DNA of 64,000 bases from Photobacterium obscurum (GCF_026191635.1 NZ_JAKRRW010000004.1:124001-188000); one strand, 5' to 3'; shown: positions 1-8,677, counted from the first letter of the stretch. Numbers and translations: made by a program. The notes: generated by a model not told the origin, from the letters alone.

Positions 1-503
1 CCCTCGTTGGAATTAAAGCGCTCATGGAATTCGAGAAGGGCAGAATCAAAGGATTGATTCTTGCGATACTCATCCATCTCCTCAGATGTCTTCTTCATGT
101 TTTGCAGAAAATCTACGTTGCCATACATGTAGGTTTTGATCGAAAGGTGGTTATTTCTGGCCAGATACATCCAGTCGTACATCACTTGCTCGTCTTCAGC
201 GGAGACTGGGCGAAGCGAGCCGGGTGAAAACTGTTTATCCAAGTAATCGATGATGTCGGCAGAGTCGATAACAACCACACCGTCATTTACCAAGGTGGGT
301 ACGACAGCATTGGGGTTTATTCCCATATACACTTTGGTTAAGTTCTCACCTTTCAGAATATCAACAAGATGGCTGCTCCACTCCAGCTCCTTCTCTTCCA
401 GCGCGATTCTTACCCGCATTGCGCAATTGGAAAAGCCTGTATGATACAGGTGAAGGCCCTTGAAGCTTTCCACTGATTTATTGGTTGGTTTGATAATCCC
501 CAT
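1..503 (-). CDS. Glutathione S-transferase family protein (partial, 3' end outside window)
   Basis: The reading frame is open from an ATG at 503 to the window edge, giving 167 residues without a stop. The N-terminal half looks like a GST thioredoxin-like domain: a HTGFSNCAMRVRIALEEK stretch near residue 21 (the Ser/Cys region that contacts glutathione), then NPNAVVPTLV with the cis-proline turn of the glutathione site, and DSADIIDYLD ending the domain. The start of a helical C-terminal domain follows. A purine-rich GAGGTAAGAAG lies just upstream of the ATG. It is divergent from a MarR-type gene across a long palindrome, so it is probably that regulator's target and acts in detoxification. The substrate cannot be told. 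Confidence 0.85.
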   Translation of the reverse strand, partial: MGIIKPTNKSVESFKGLHLYHTGFSNCAMRVRIALEEKELEWSSHLVDILKGENLTKVYMGINPNAVVPTLVNDGVVVIDSADIIDYLDKQFSPGSLRPVSAEDEQVMYDWMYLARNNHLSIKTYMYGNVDFLQNMKKTSEEMDEYRKNQSFDSALLEFHERFNSNE

Positions 504-616
504 CTTCTTACCTCATAATATGAACATATGGTAGTAACTGAAATCGTTGAAGACATTCAGGTATTTATGCTTTCTTTGCGGCCTGCTGAATACCCGGCTT
601 CATGTCATAACATTTG

Positions 617-658
617 GTTGATAATATAAACTATATCGATATCGTTGATATTGTCAAC
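617..658. promoter_or_regulatory. 42-bp near-perfect palindrome, likely MarR operator
   Basis: Bases 617-658 form a palindrome centred at 637/638 in which 18 of 21 base pairs match; the core is ATATCGATAT. It lies between the divergent GST (start 503) and MarR (start 685) genes. MarR-family dimers bind inverted repeats and commonly control themselves and a divergent gene. Assignment to this regulator is inference. Confidence 0.7.
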
Positions 659-684
659 TAATTGAGGTTTGAAAAAGATCGTCA

Positions 685-1104
685 ATGGATAAATTAGCCA
701 GTAAGTATTTGTTTACCCTGATACAGAAATATCGCTCGGAAATGCGTAGTGCGATTGATGCAAAGTCATTAAATATCAATGCAATGCATGTTCAGTGCTT
801 GAGGTATGTTGCGGAGACACCTAGCTGCACAGCCAATAGTATCGTGCAGGGATTAGCTCGTGATAAATCACAAATATCAATCCTTATCAAAGATATGGTT
901 AGCAAGGGATGGATTGAAAGAAAACCGAACCAGGTCGACAAACGCAGTAAACTACTGGTTTTGACAGACACTGGCCGTGAGTTGATTGACAAGGTGCGCC
1001 AGGAAGAAGCGGTGATCAGTGCTCGTATGCAGCAGGGATTGTCTGAGGAGGAGCTGGCTGCTTTTCAAACAATCATCCAGGCTATGATCAAAAACCTTAA
1101 TTAA
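685..1104 (+). CDS. MarR family transcriptional regulator
   Basis: The product has 139 residues, the usual MarR size. A winged helix-turn-helix is visible at about residues 35-95: the recognition-helix region has LARDKSQISILIKDMVSKGWIERK, followed by the wing with the typical D-K-R-S (VDKRSKLLVLTDTGREL). The terminal helices would form the dimer interface. It likely represses itself and the divergent GST gene through the 617-658 palindrome. The inducer is unknown. The Shine-Dalgarno sequence is weak. A hairpin at 1127-1154 without a T tract follows the gene. Confidence 0.85.
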   Translation: MDKLASKYLFTLIQKYRSEMRSAIDAKSLNINAMHVQCLRYVAETPSCTANSIVQGLARDKSQISILIKDMVSKGWIERKPNQVDKRSKLLVLTDTGRELIDKVRQEEAVISARMQQGLSEEELAAFQTIIQAMIKNLN

Positions 1105-1294
1105 AGGTATTTTGAATCCTTAATAACGGCACTGCTCATCCTTGATTAGTGCCGCCAATCAAAAAAGATACTTGCCCCACAAGGGAGGCAATAACCTTAT
1201 TATTTCGTTTCTTTTTTTTTGCGCGAGATTAACTACGAGTTACGCGAAATGGGTAAACAGTCATTTCGGATAGTGTTCCGGAAAAGTAAAATCA

Positions 1295-1927
1295 TTAATT
1301 CTCATATTCTAAATGTGCTTTTTCCAAACCATCTATGTCACCACTACAGATCAAATCTTTAAGCGCTGTAAATTTTTCTTCGGCCCAGTTATAAATGTCC
1401 AGTGCCAACAGGCGATTTATCGTCTCCTGCGGAAAACGTAAGCGAATTGGTTTCGCTGGTGTTCCCCCTACAATGGTGTAAGGCGGCACATCTTTTGACA
1501 CCACGCTATTTGCAGCAACAATTGCACCTTCCCCGACTGTTACCCCCGGCATGATCATCGAGCGCATCCCGAGCCAGCAACCGTCTTCTAGGCGAGTATC
1601 GCCTTTCGACTGATAGCTTTCTTCAAGCTTGTCCATGAACGGGTACAAGGAGAACCAGTCATATCGGTGGGTATGGTTGCCACCCATCAGGATAACGACC
1701 TCGGCTCCGATGCAGACATAATCACCAATATATAGCTTATCTACTTCCCAGGGTGGTTCCCTATGACAAGTCGCTTCATCACCGTGCAGATAACGGACAA
1801 CTGATTTTTCAAAACCGTCATCATAGGCATCGCTGTAATAGCTATGTGTCCCCTTGATGGTGATATTTTTGTTTTTTACCGTTTCGTGGAGCATTTCCAT
1901 TCGAGTCCAGTGTTTCACTCTTTCCAT
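1295..1927 (-). CDS. CatB-type (xenobiotic) O-acetyltransferase
   Basis: The 210-residue product belongs to the left-handed beta-helix hexapeptide-repeat acetyltransferases. Features of the Vat/CatB branch are visible: an early G-x-HSYYSD motif, RYLHGD, then the loop GGNHTHRYDW whose histidine is the catalytic base in this family, and hexapeptide turns ending in IVGGTPAKPIRLRF. The family uses acetyl-CoA to acetylate hydroxyl groups of chloramphenicol or streptogramins; many chromosomal members have unknown natural substrates. GAGGTATAAC precedes the ATG. It is monocistronic and flanked by gene-poor, hairpin-rich DNA, which is compatible with recent acquisition. No attC site was recognised. 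Confidence 0.85.
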   Translation of the reverse strand: MERVKHWTRMEMLHETVKNKNITIKGTHSYYSDAYDDGFEKSVVRYLHGDEATCHREPPWEVDKLYIGDYVCIGAEVVILMGGNHTHRYDWFSLYPFMDKLEESYQSKGDTRLEDGCWLGMRSMIMPGVTVGEGAIVAANSVVSKDVPPYTIVGGTPAKPIRLRFPQETINRLLALDIYNWAEEKFTALKDLICSGDIDGLEKAHLEYEN

Positions 1928-2297
1928 GTTATACCTCTATTTATCGAATAATATTGTTGAATTAAAAAATGCTTTATATCTTTTGAATAACAATAAATTG
2001 ACAACAATCAGCGCCGGACTAAATCCCAGTATGATTATTTTTCAACATACCAGTTGAAACCCATGAAATGGCAATCCGATCTTTGCTATTTCTCACTGAA
2101 ATAACAGTGTTCAATATTCATGAGACTCGCCAGGAAGCAGAAAAATAGAGATATACCCAATAACAAAACAAGGGATACCCTGTGGCGATTGCACACAGCA
2201 CTATCAGCTTGATGATATTATTATGTTTAAATCTCTTAAACATAGGCAGCATAAAACCTCTTATATAAGAGTTATTGTTTGCCGCATATTGTGATTT

Positions 2298-2344
2298 CTT
2301 AGCGGCAGTGAATAAATTTATTGCTATTCACTGCCTTCGCTAAG
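2298..2344. repeat. Long imperfect hairpin
   Basis: CTTAGCG followed by GCAGTGAATA is mirrored by TATTCACTGC, a 3-nt bulge, and CGCTAAG. This gives a 17-bp stem around a roughly 10-nt loop. No T tract follows, so it is not a typical intrinsic terminator. It could be a transposon-end or cassette-related relic. Confidence 0.6.
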
Positions 2345-2613
2345 CGATTTGGGGTTGCTTGACGTAAGCTACTTTGACAACAGAAGTGCACTCTGTTGTG
2401 CAGATTTTACAAACTGACATGTACACTCCTGAAAAAGAATTGAATTAGATTGATGTGGATTCTACTCTGTAAATTTGCTAGGTCAATAATAGATTTAATT
2501 TATTTTTGTAATGATGTCTTTCGACTAAAGTGAAGCTTTACCTACCCCTTTATATACAAAACCGATAGCGGTTTCTTATTGGTAATCTTAATTTACTGTG
2601 ATGAGCATCCATA

Positions 2614-2669
2614 ACCCTATAATTCCCCCAAACACTTAACTGCCTCAGTATGTGAAGGAACTATAGGGT
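2614..2669. repeat. Inverted repeat, 13-bp arms, 30-bp spacer
   Basis: ACCCTATAATTCC at 2614-2626 pairs with GGAACTATAGGGT at 2657-2669 (12 of 13 positions). It lies 60 bases beyond the 3' end of the lipase-like gene. Function unknown. Confidence 0.6.
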
Positions 2670-2729
2670 ATAATGATGCTTTGCTATTTTGGGGACATAA
2701 TCAACTTGAAAAGTTATGGCTCTTTTCAA

Positions 2730-3740
2730 TTATCGATTCCCGCCGCGCAGGGTGTGCAGGCGGCTGCCGCTACCACTATGGCCTTCGTACTTACCTTCAT
2801 CAAAGTCTCTTAGATAGTGGTAGTTTAACAGGTGCCCTGCGCCTCCCTTAACGTAGACTTTTCCGGCAGTTTTACCGACGCTGTTGAGCACTCCAACCTC
2901 CGCAATGTAGTCATTGTCGTTTGCAAAGTGCTCAGTAAAAGGGACCTTTTGTTCATCTTTTACTGCCCAAGGAGAGGGGTATTCATCATGCGCAGACGCA
3001 AAGGTATAAACCTCCAGATGATCAAGCAAAGAGTTGCAGCTAGGATCTTGAATAAGCATTCTGACAACGTTTGAAATGATGACTCCTCCTTGGGAATGAG
3101 CGATCACTACGACCTTGTAAGTGCTTTTCACATCCTCGTCAGCGGATTCCAATTTTACCGCCATCTTTTTCAGCTCTCTTCGGATGTGATCTCGGGTCGT
3201 CTTGGCAATAGAAGTATTCTGATCGAAAGTTCTTCCTTTCATTACCTCAATTAAGTCATGCTTAAACCCATTAGTTGGATTGTGAAGAGGAGTGATAGGG
3301 CGCTTGAATATCTTACTGAGCATTTGTGCATTAACTTTTGCCATATCCTCATTGGTACCGATCCCGTTCAGGAAAAACCATGTTTCATTTGGGGTGGGGT
3401 TGTTGTTATGAAAACTTTCTGCAGGTAAAAGAGGGGTGATTTTAGTCTCTTTTATGAAAGGAGTAGGATCGATGAAAAAACTTCTAATTGCTTGTGAATA
3501 GTTTTTCTTGCTTGTGTAGTATCGTTCACTAAGCTCGCTGTTATCTGCACCAAATGGTTCAAGAGGTTTCTCGCCAAGCACCTTTTTTAGGGAGCCGATT
3601 TTTGCTAAGTCTGTAAGGAACTCATGGACAAACTGCTCAGGTTTCAGGAGCTTGGCATGAAATGTTGATGCCACTTTTTTTAATCCAGTCCACCACACAA
3701 GTCTTACAATTTTGTCCCCAGTGATTAATCCTAATGCCAT
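2730..3740 (-). CDS. Orphan alpha/beta-hydrolase (lipase-like) protein
   Basis: The 336-residue product carries a nucleophile-elbow motif AHSQGG around Ser216, preceded by a hydrophobic strand (YKVVVI), as in DUF676/lipase-class-3-type hydrolases. Candidate acid residues lie in NDND near 274-277 and a candidate histidine at 303 (GGAGHLLNYH). An early strand ending WFFLNGIGTN resembles the oxyanion-loop region. No signal peptide or membrane segment is evident. The C-terminus is Gly/Ser/Arg rich. It stands alone, with no adjacent immunity-like or VgrG/PAAR gene, so a secretion-system effector role can only be raised. GGAATTTTATT precedes the ATG. Confidence 0.6.
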   Translation of the reverse strand: MALGLITGDKIVRLVWWTGLKKVASTFHAKLLKPEQFVHEFLTDLAKIGSLKKVLGEKPLEPFGADNSELSERYYTSKKNYSQAIRSFFIDPTPFIKETKITPLLPAESFHNNNPTPNETWFFLNGIGTNEDMAKVNAQMLSKIFKRPITPLHNPTNGFKHDLIEVMKGRTFDQNTSIAKTTRDHIRRELKKMAVKLESADEDVKSTYKVVVIAHSQGGVIISNVVRMLIQDPSCNSLLDHLEVYTFASAHDEYPSPWAVKDEQKVPFTEHFANDNDYIAEVGVLNSVGKTAGKVYVKGGAGHLLNYHYLRDFDEGKYEGHSGSGSRLHTLRGGNR

Positions 3741-4082
3741 AATAAAATTCCATTTAGGTTATGAAAATAAACGATGCCGTTTCGAATGTGCAATCGACAT
3801 TTGCTTATGATGTGTTATAGGCAGCCAACAAAAACATATTGTTTCCTGTTTTTTCATTGTTCTTATCTTCCTAGCATACCGCATAGAAAATAGCTGAGAT
3901 AAAAAGTAAGTTTAGTTTCATTATTAAGATTTGACTAAAATAACTGACAACTACGTCCATAAAGCTAAGGGGGGCTAATTCAATAAATTGGGACCACAAC
4001 TCACAGGTTAAGTTGCAACTGGTCAGACCTGGTTTATAGTGCTATATGAATGTTACACATACATATTAAGTGGGGGATAGCA
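3741..4082. other. Intergenic region
   Basis: This AT-rich region of 340 bases lies between the lipase-like gene and the hydrolase fragment. I see no gene or strong terminator in it. Confidence 0.5.
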
Positions 4083-4283
4083 ATGAGTCGCTTTTGCACT
4101 GATGAAGTAGAAATATTTTGTCAAGATGGCCATAAACTTGCTGCCACTGTTTATAAGCCAAATAATAAAGTAAAAGGCGCAGTTTTGGTCTGCCCGGCAA
4201 CAGGGGTTAAAAGACAATGGCACCTGAAGGTTTGGCCATCACTTGAAATTGCATTAACCGCTATCTCCCTTAATGATAAATAA
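4083..4283 (+). pseudogene. Truncated alpha/beta-hydrolase (N-terminal fragment)
   Basis: The frame starts at an ATG with a strong GGGGGATAGCA upstream and encodes only 66 residues. It matches the N-terminal strands of large alpha/beta hydrolases: CQDGHKLAATVYKP, then AVLVCPATGVKRQ (the oxyanion-hole strand of a family that normally continues for about 280 residues). The sequence then becomes unrelated and stops, with no Ser nucleophile or catalytic His. It is therefore best read as the stump left by a deletion that also brought the convergent sulfatase gene to within 20 bases. Confidence 0.6.
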
Positions 4284-4302
4284 ACGTCAATTATGCTCTG
4301 TA

Positions 4303-6108
4303 CTATGGGTCGAAGCGCTCAATGGCCCAATTGACTCCTTTGATATCAGGTAGATGAAAGCCATCGTCTGTACCGACTTCACTATCGATCAAGCGATTGA
4401 GTTTATCGTTCATGGCGAGTAGAAGCGCCTGGTTTTGCTTGTTCAAAGCGAGATTGTTGAGTTCATACGGATCATTTTTAAGATCGAACAGCTCAACATC
4501 GTTGGCGTTAAAAATTTGCTCAATGCTGGTCGGGCGATTGTGCTCCCGTGAGCTAAAGTAACGGCTGTATTTATACCTTCCATCAAATACCGTTCTGATA
4601 TTGGAGCGTTTTTTCATGTTCGGCTTGGGGATATTATCCAACGTTATCTGCTCACCGGCGCCTTTGGCTTTGGCAATGCTACCCAGCCAATTGACATCCA
4701 TAAAGGCCCACATACTGAAGCAATACAAGGCGCCCTCACGGACGGCATCATAAGAGGCTTTTTCCGGGCTTGCCAGCAGCGGGGAGATGTCATGCCCTTT
4801 TAGCCTTGCATAGACTTCTTTCTCCTGTTTCTTGTCGGCACCCGTCATCGATAAAATGGTCGGCAGGATATCGTTGTGCGCCGTGACCGCTTTACATTTT
4901 TTGCCGCCCGACATGTCCGGATGATAAATAACGAAAGGTACATTGTTCTGTTCCCGGTAGGCCGTAGCTCCTTTACCAGACATCCCATGAGCCCCGGCAA
5001 GCTCACCATGATCGGAAGTCATTATGATGATGGTGTTGTCTAGCATGTCCAGGTTTTCAAGCTCAGTGAGAATGGTATCCACAGAGCGGTCATTATCGCT
5101 GATGCAGTTCAGGTAATAATCCTGCATTTTTTTCCAACGTTCGTCCTCGTTGGGAATTTTACCGCAGAGCATGCCCATAGACTCTTGGTAGTCATAATGG
5201 GCCATAGGGCGCCCCGGTTCGGTCAGAGATTGCTTGCGGCTTGGTGAGAGCGGTATGCCCCACTTTTTCTTATAGACTTCGTTGTCCGGATCGCCGGCGA
5301 TTTCGAACATGGTATGCGTTGCGCCTTGAACCTTCTCGCCTGGTTTGTCGGTGTCATAGAACATAATGTCATGAGGATTAACCAAGCCAATTGTTTTGAA
5401 CCATGGTTGGCCGGCATCATTCAATGCTTTGCCTTTCTGCCTTAACCAAGCCTGAGAGGTCGCGGTGACGTACTGGTCGGTGAGGTACCCGAATTGTGCT
5501 GCACCAACGATATAATTAATGCCGGTGAAGTCGGAGAATCCGTACTTGTCCATGATGTCATGGTCAACTGTCGGGTTGGGATTACCCGCATTGGCATGCT
5601 CGTGAATGAGTTGATGAAGGTGCCATTTCCCCTGATAGGCAGTGTAATAGCCAGCATCGCGCATCATGTGGCCGATAGTCGGGATGTTGAATGACATGTT
5701 GTCGACCCAGGGAAAATCCGTATTGTCGAACATTCTTGTATGCTGAACATGTTGCCCGGTGAAAATAACAGAACGCGAGGAGGTGCAGACCATTGAGCAA
5801 GCCTGATGGTTCTCAAAGGTTGTCCCCATTTGAGCAAGGCGATCTCTGCCTGGCCAATGCCCCTTTCTCGTCAACTCAGGAAAATAACGTTCCTGGTCGG
5901 TAACGATGAATAAGACATTGTAGCGTTTGGGTTTGAGCGGCGTACCAGGCTTTGATTTACCAACGTAAGGCTGCGCAGCTTGTGCCGTTGGCGGCATTGC
6001 TATGCCCCCCATCCCTATTGCCAGCGTCGTCAGACCTGCTGTCTCTAGAAAATCTCGACGGGTTAGGCCCGTTTTACCTTTATTATTGGATTCATCAAAC
6101 TGACTCAT
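4303..6108 (-). CDS. Tat-exported sulfatase / alkaline-phosphatase-superfamily hydrolase
   Basis: The start at 6108 is preferred (GGGAAGAGC upstream); it gives 601 residues with a twin-arginine signal TRRDFLETAGL and cleavage near AQA at about residue 44. The sulfatase fold follows: metal-binding FIVTDQ near residue 70, the active-site segment C108-T-S-S-R112 before SVIFTGQH, GKWHLH, and MTSDHGELAGAHG with the second metal ligands. The family hydrolyses sulfate esters in the periplasm using a formylglycine made from the active-site Cys. Here the usual Pro/Ala at +2 is Ser. A longer start at 6177 would add 23 hydrophobic residues but has no ribosome site. Substrate unknown; no maturase gene is nearby. 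Confidence 0.85.
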   Translation of the reverse strand: MSQFDESNNKGKTGLTRRDFLETAGLTTLAIGMGGIAMPPTAQAAQPYVGKSKPGTPLKPKRYNVLFIVTDQERYFPELTRKGHWPGRDRLAQMGTTFENHQACSMVCTSSRSVIFTGQHVQHTRMFDNTDFPWVDNMSFNIPTIGHMMRDAGYYTAYQGKWHLHQLIHEHANAGNPNPTVDHDIMDKYGFSDFTGINYIVGAAQFGYLTDQYVTATSQAWLRQKGKALNDAGQPWFKTIGLVNPHDIMFYDTDKPGEKVQGATHTMFEIAGDPDNEVYKKKWGIPLSPSRKQSLTEPGRPMAHYDYQESMGMLCGKIPNEDERWKKMQDYYLNCISDNDRSVDTILTELENLDMLDNTIIIMTSDHGELAGAHGMSGKGATAYREQNNVPFVIYHPDMSGGKKCKAVTAHNDILPTILSMTGADKKQEKEVYARLKGHDISPLLASPEKASYDAVREGALYCFSMWAFMDVNWLGSIAKAKGAGEQITLDNIPKPNMKKRSNIRTVFDGRYKYSRYFSSREHNRPTSIEQIFNANDVELFDLKNDPYELNNLALNKQNQALLLAMNDKLNRLIDSEVGTDDGFHLPDIKGVNWAIERFDP

Positions 6109-6392
6109 AGCGCTCTTCCCAATTTTTGAACCAATTGAAATCAACCTGCCAATCAAGAATAGGCACACAAAAAGCAAGGTTACAGGCTGCTATACTGTAA
6201 TGTATGATAAATTGAACGAAGATCATACTTTTAGGCTTGCAGTTAACTTATATAAGCTAATTGCAAGCCAAAGAAGAGGCTGTCTCTAATTGTGGTTGTT
6301 TTTACAATTTATGATATTAACGGCCTGCTCCATATCTGGCTGGCCACTGTTTTTATACCCCACATATCTCAAATTACAGGAATAACCCAAAC

Positions 6393-6830
6393 TTAAACGG
6401 GATTATTCATGTCCTTACTTTTCGGCTCAATGAATTTTGCTGTGCCGCGAGCTAATAGTTGCTGTCCTTGGCTGATCAAGGCTTCTAATTGATAGATCCC
6501 TCTTCTCTGTCCGATCAAACGTGCGGTCACCATGATTAGCTGGCCGGTTTGAATCGGGGCAATAAATCGAACTGTCAGCTCGGCAGTCAGGGCCTGAATA
6601 CCTTGAGTAAACAGGCAGTGAGTCATGGCGGCATCAAGAAGAGTACTGGTTAAACCGCCGTGCAACAGACCAGTGTACCCCTGGTGGCGGGAAGTAACCT
6701 GAAACGGAGCCGTTACTTTTCCGTCGGTGTCTTGGGTAAACGCTAACTGCAAGGTATCTGGATTGTTTTCATTGTTGCCACAAACTATACAGTGGGCGTG
6801 TGCTTGCTTGGTATCGTGATAAAGTTTCAT
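6393..6830 (-). CDS. PaaI-type hotdog-fold thioesterase
   Basis: The 145-residue product has the hotdog acyl-CoA thioesterase signature: CIVCGNN near the start, then HQGYTGLLHGGLTSTLLDAAM, in which the HGG segment precedes the central helix, and later LTVRFIAPIQTGQL. Members hydrolyse acyl- or aryl-CoA thioesters in the cytoplasm. The N-terminal CxxCG pair recalls a subgroup with a small Cys motif ahead of the hotdog domain. It is a single gene between the sulfatase and a TehA-like transporter, both on the same strand; no operon partner is obvious and the substrate is unknown. Confidence 0.8.
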   Translation of the reverse strand: MKLYHDTKQAHAHCIVCGNNENNPDTLQLAFTQDTDGKVTAPFQVTSRHQGYTGLLHGGLTSTLLDAAMTHCLFTQGIQALTAELTVRFIAPIQTGQLIMVTARLIGQRRGIYQLEALISQGQQLLARGTAKFIEPKSKDMNNPV

Positions 6831-6971
6831 TTTATGCTCATTAAGCGTGAGAATATTGTCGTTATCCTCACATAGATAGAATAGTCAGTTAGTCTTGTTA
6901 GCTAGTTTTTGACCGCGGTAATTATATAATTTCTATTGGTAATACCGAGATCGGTTCTTAAAATGAGAACG

Positions 6972-7967
6972 TTACTCAGGAGTACAAATCTTTCCTTTTC
7001 GTGCGGCTTGTATGGTGCGAAGTATTAACCAGAGCACGATCATTGATAATATTATGACTAATAGCCGTGCCAGCCAGGTTAACCAAGGCTGTTGGCTCAG
7101 TTCTGCCATCTTGATAGTGGCGAGGGACAGAGCGGCAAGCGGAAATGAGAAAGCCCAGGATGAAATGAAAAACGGTACTCGCCAAAAGCGCACTATATTG
7201 CTGGCCAGCAACATCATCAGAAAAAGTGCACAGTAATAGAACAATCTGGCTCCGTTATCTAAGCCACCAATCAATCCGGTATATGAGATAAAACCGACTG
7301 ATGGGGGAGCAAGTAAAATGAAATATGTTGGCGTCAGGCGAAGTGGTAGTTGCTCATTAAATAAAAGGCGGTACATGACTATGGTCAGGAGTACCAGCCA
7401 GAATAGCAGTCCAATGCTGAAGAAGAACCAGCTGAGTTCCTCATAGCCGAAATACACTCCGTTGATTGGGACCACTATGTTGCCGACCACGGGAATGAAC
7501 CAACCGGGATTGGCATGTTCAATAGTGAAGTGGCTGTGATTGAGCCAGCTACTCATTACGTAAAGTGTCAATATCAACTGCAACAACGTGCCGGCACTCC
7601 AAAGGGGCATAGCCAGCGCAGGGATTGATTGCCAGAAGACAGAGAGTAGCAGCATACCAATCGGAAGCGTCGGGAAGAAATTGAGACGCACCGGGTGATG
7701 TAATTCAGCACGGACTTCGTGTGGATAACGAATGATTTTCCAACCATACGCACCCAACAAGGAGATTAAGAGTGTCGAGGCCAAAATACCTATGGCGAGA
7801 GAGATCCCATGTGCGACTTGTGATGTCTGAAAACTTTTTTCCCAGACAATAGCCAATCCGGCTAACCCCATCACAATTGAAAAGAGCGTGATAGGCAAAT
7901 AGGCCACTCTTTTGAGACCGTTACGGGATTGAGCCTCTGAGGGCGCCGTAATTACAGGTGAAGACAT
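6972..7967 (-). CDS. TehA/SLAC1-like transporter (tellurite resistance/dicarboxylate TDT family)
   Basis: The product has 331 residues and about ten hydrophobic segments. The start of the first segment (RVAYLPITLFSIVMGLAGLAI) and the FIPVVGNIVVPING loop are typical of the TDT family, which includes TehA, Mae1 and plant SLAC1 anion channels. It would sit in the inner membrane and move small anions or dicarboxylates; a tellurite phenotype cannot be inferred from sequence. It starts 140 bases after the end of the NifX-like gene on the same strand and may be read from the DUF134-controlled promoter. Confidence 0.8.
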   Translation of the reverse strand: MSSPVITAPSEAQSRNGLKRVAYLPITLFSIVMGLAGLAIVWEKSFQTSQVAHGISLAIGILASTLLISLLGAYGWKIIRYPHEVRAELHHPVRLNFFPTLPIGMLLLSVFWQSIPALAMPLWSAGTLLQLILTLYVMSSWLNHSHFTIEHANPGWFIPVVGNIVVPINGVYFGYEELSWFFFSIGLLFWLVLLTIVMYRLLFNEQLPLRLTPTYFILLAPPSVGFISYTGLIGGLDNGARLFYYCALFLMMLLASNIVRFWRVPFFISSWAFSFPLAALSLATIKMAELSQQPWLTWLARLLVIILSMIVLWLILRTIQAARKGKICTPE

Positions 7968-8107
7968 GATGGTTCCATTTGGGGGAAATACTAATGTTGA
8001 AGAGGCTCCCGGATTTTCTCAGGAGCCAAGCTATTATTGACGCAGTTAAGCCTCAGTCGTGTGATATTGATGCATTGCAACTAAAGAACTGCGTAGACAG
8101 CAATCAA

Positions 8108-8677
8108 TTAAGCAGGAGTATTGCGACAACAGCGGTGACCCCTTGGCTTGGCATCACCACATCTACCATGGCCTCGACCATGACTATGACCATTCTGGCG
8201 ATGACATTCATGGTAATCATGTTCTTGTACAGCATGACCATTAGTACGCTGCTGGCAACGACGTCCTTGTTTTGAAGTCGCCTCTTTATTGTGTCGACAG
8301 CCGCCTTCTTTTTCCTTTGCCTCATGATTAAGAGATGGTCGGCCCTGCTCGGCGCCAGTCAGAGAAACCAACCCTATAGCTTCCGGATTGGTTAGCTCCG
8401 CGGTGTTGCGGCGACCACAATGGGTTTGAAAAACAGCAAGCTGATGAGAGAGCAGTTTGCCTAACATCTGCCTACCAATATTACGTACGACGATGCGCTC
8501 AGCACGTTGCTGGATTAGCAGATTGAGCAAATCCTTTTTACTGGCACAATTGGCGCGCAATACCGGATTGGCATGGCGGCTAACTTCTTCACCTTGTTCA
8601 TTGATAAACAAAATATTCTCAGCTTTGGTGAAATGATTGGCGATACGATCTTCATTCATCGGAATTGCAGTGATCAT
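8108..8677 (-). CDS. NifX/NifB-type (dinitrogenase cofactor) domain protein with His/Cys-rich tail
   Basis: The start at 8677 follows AAGGAG by about 9 nt and gives 189 residues. Residues 1-105 resemble the dinitrogenase iron-molybdenum cofactor domain: MITAIPMNEDRIANHFTKAE, then VRNIGRQMLGKLLSH. The last roughly 80 residues are low complexity and very rich in His, Cys, Gly and Arg (HSHGRGHGRCG-like), which suggests metal binding. The gene overlaps the upstream DUF134 gene by 26 nt, so translation is probably coupled. Such DUF134-NifX pairs occur outside nitrogen fixation; a role in metal or Fe-S handling is inference. No nif genes are present here. Confidence 0.7.
   Translation of the reverse strand: MITAIPMNEDRIANHFTKAENILFINEQGEEVSRHANPVLRANCASKKDLLNLLIQQRAERIVVRNIGRQMLGKLLSHQLAVFQTHCGRRNTAELTNPEAIGLVSLTGAEQGRPSLNHEAKEKEGGCRHNKEATSKQGRRCQQRTNGHAVQEHDYHECHRQNGHSHGRGHGRCGDAKPRGHRCCRNTPA

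Larger units (their letters stand above)
1928..2729. other. Gene-free stretch with two inverted repeats
   Basis: I see no credible gene in these 800 bases. They contain a long hairpin at 2298-2344 and an inverted repeat at 2614-2669 (both listed separately), and a small AAACCG/CGGTTT hairpin at 2559-2574. Confidence 0.6.

Noticed and set aside
1928..2729. Integron attC site next to catB
   Set aside because: The inverted repeats do not show the RYYYAAC/GTTRRRY core sites in the right order; an integron cassette is not supported by sequence.
8104..8325. Short frames on the minus strand and 7979-8275 on the plus strand inside the NifX-like gene
   Set aside because: They overlap the well-supported coding frame and have no ribosome site or family resemblance.
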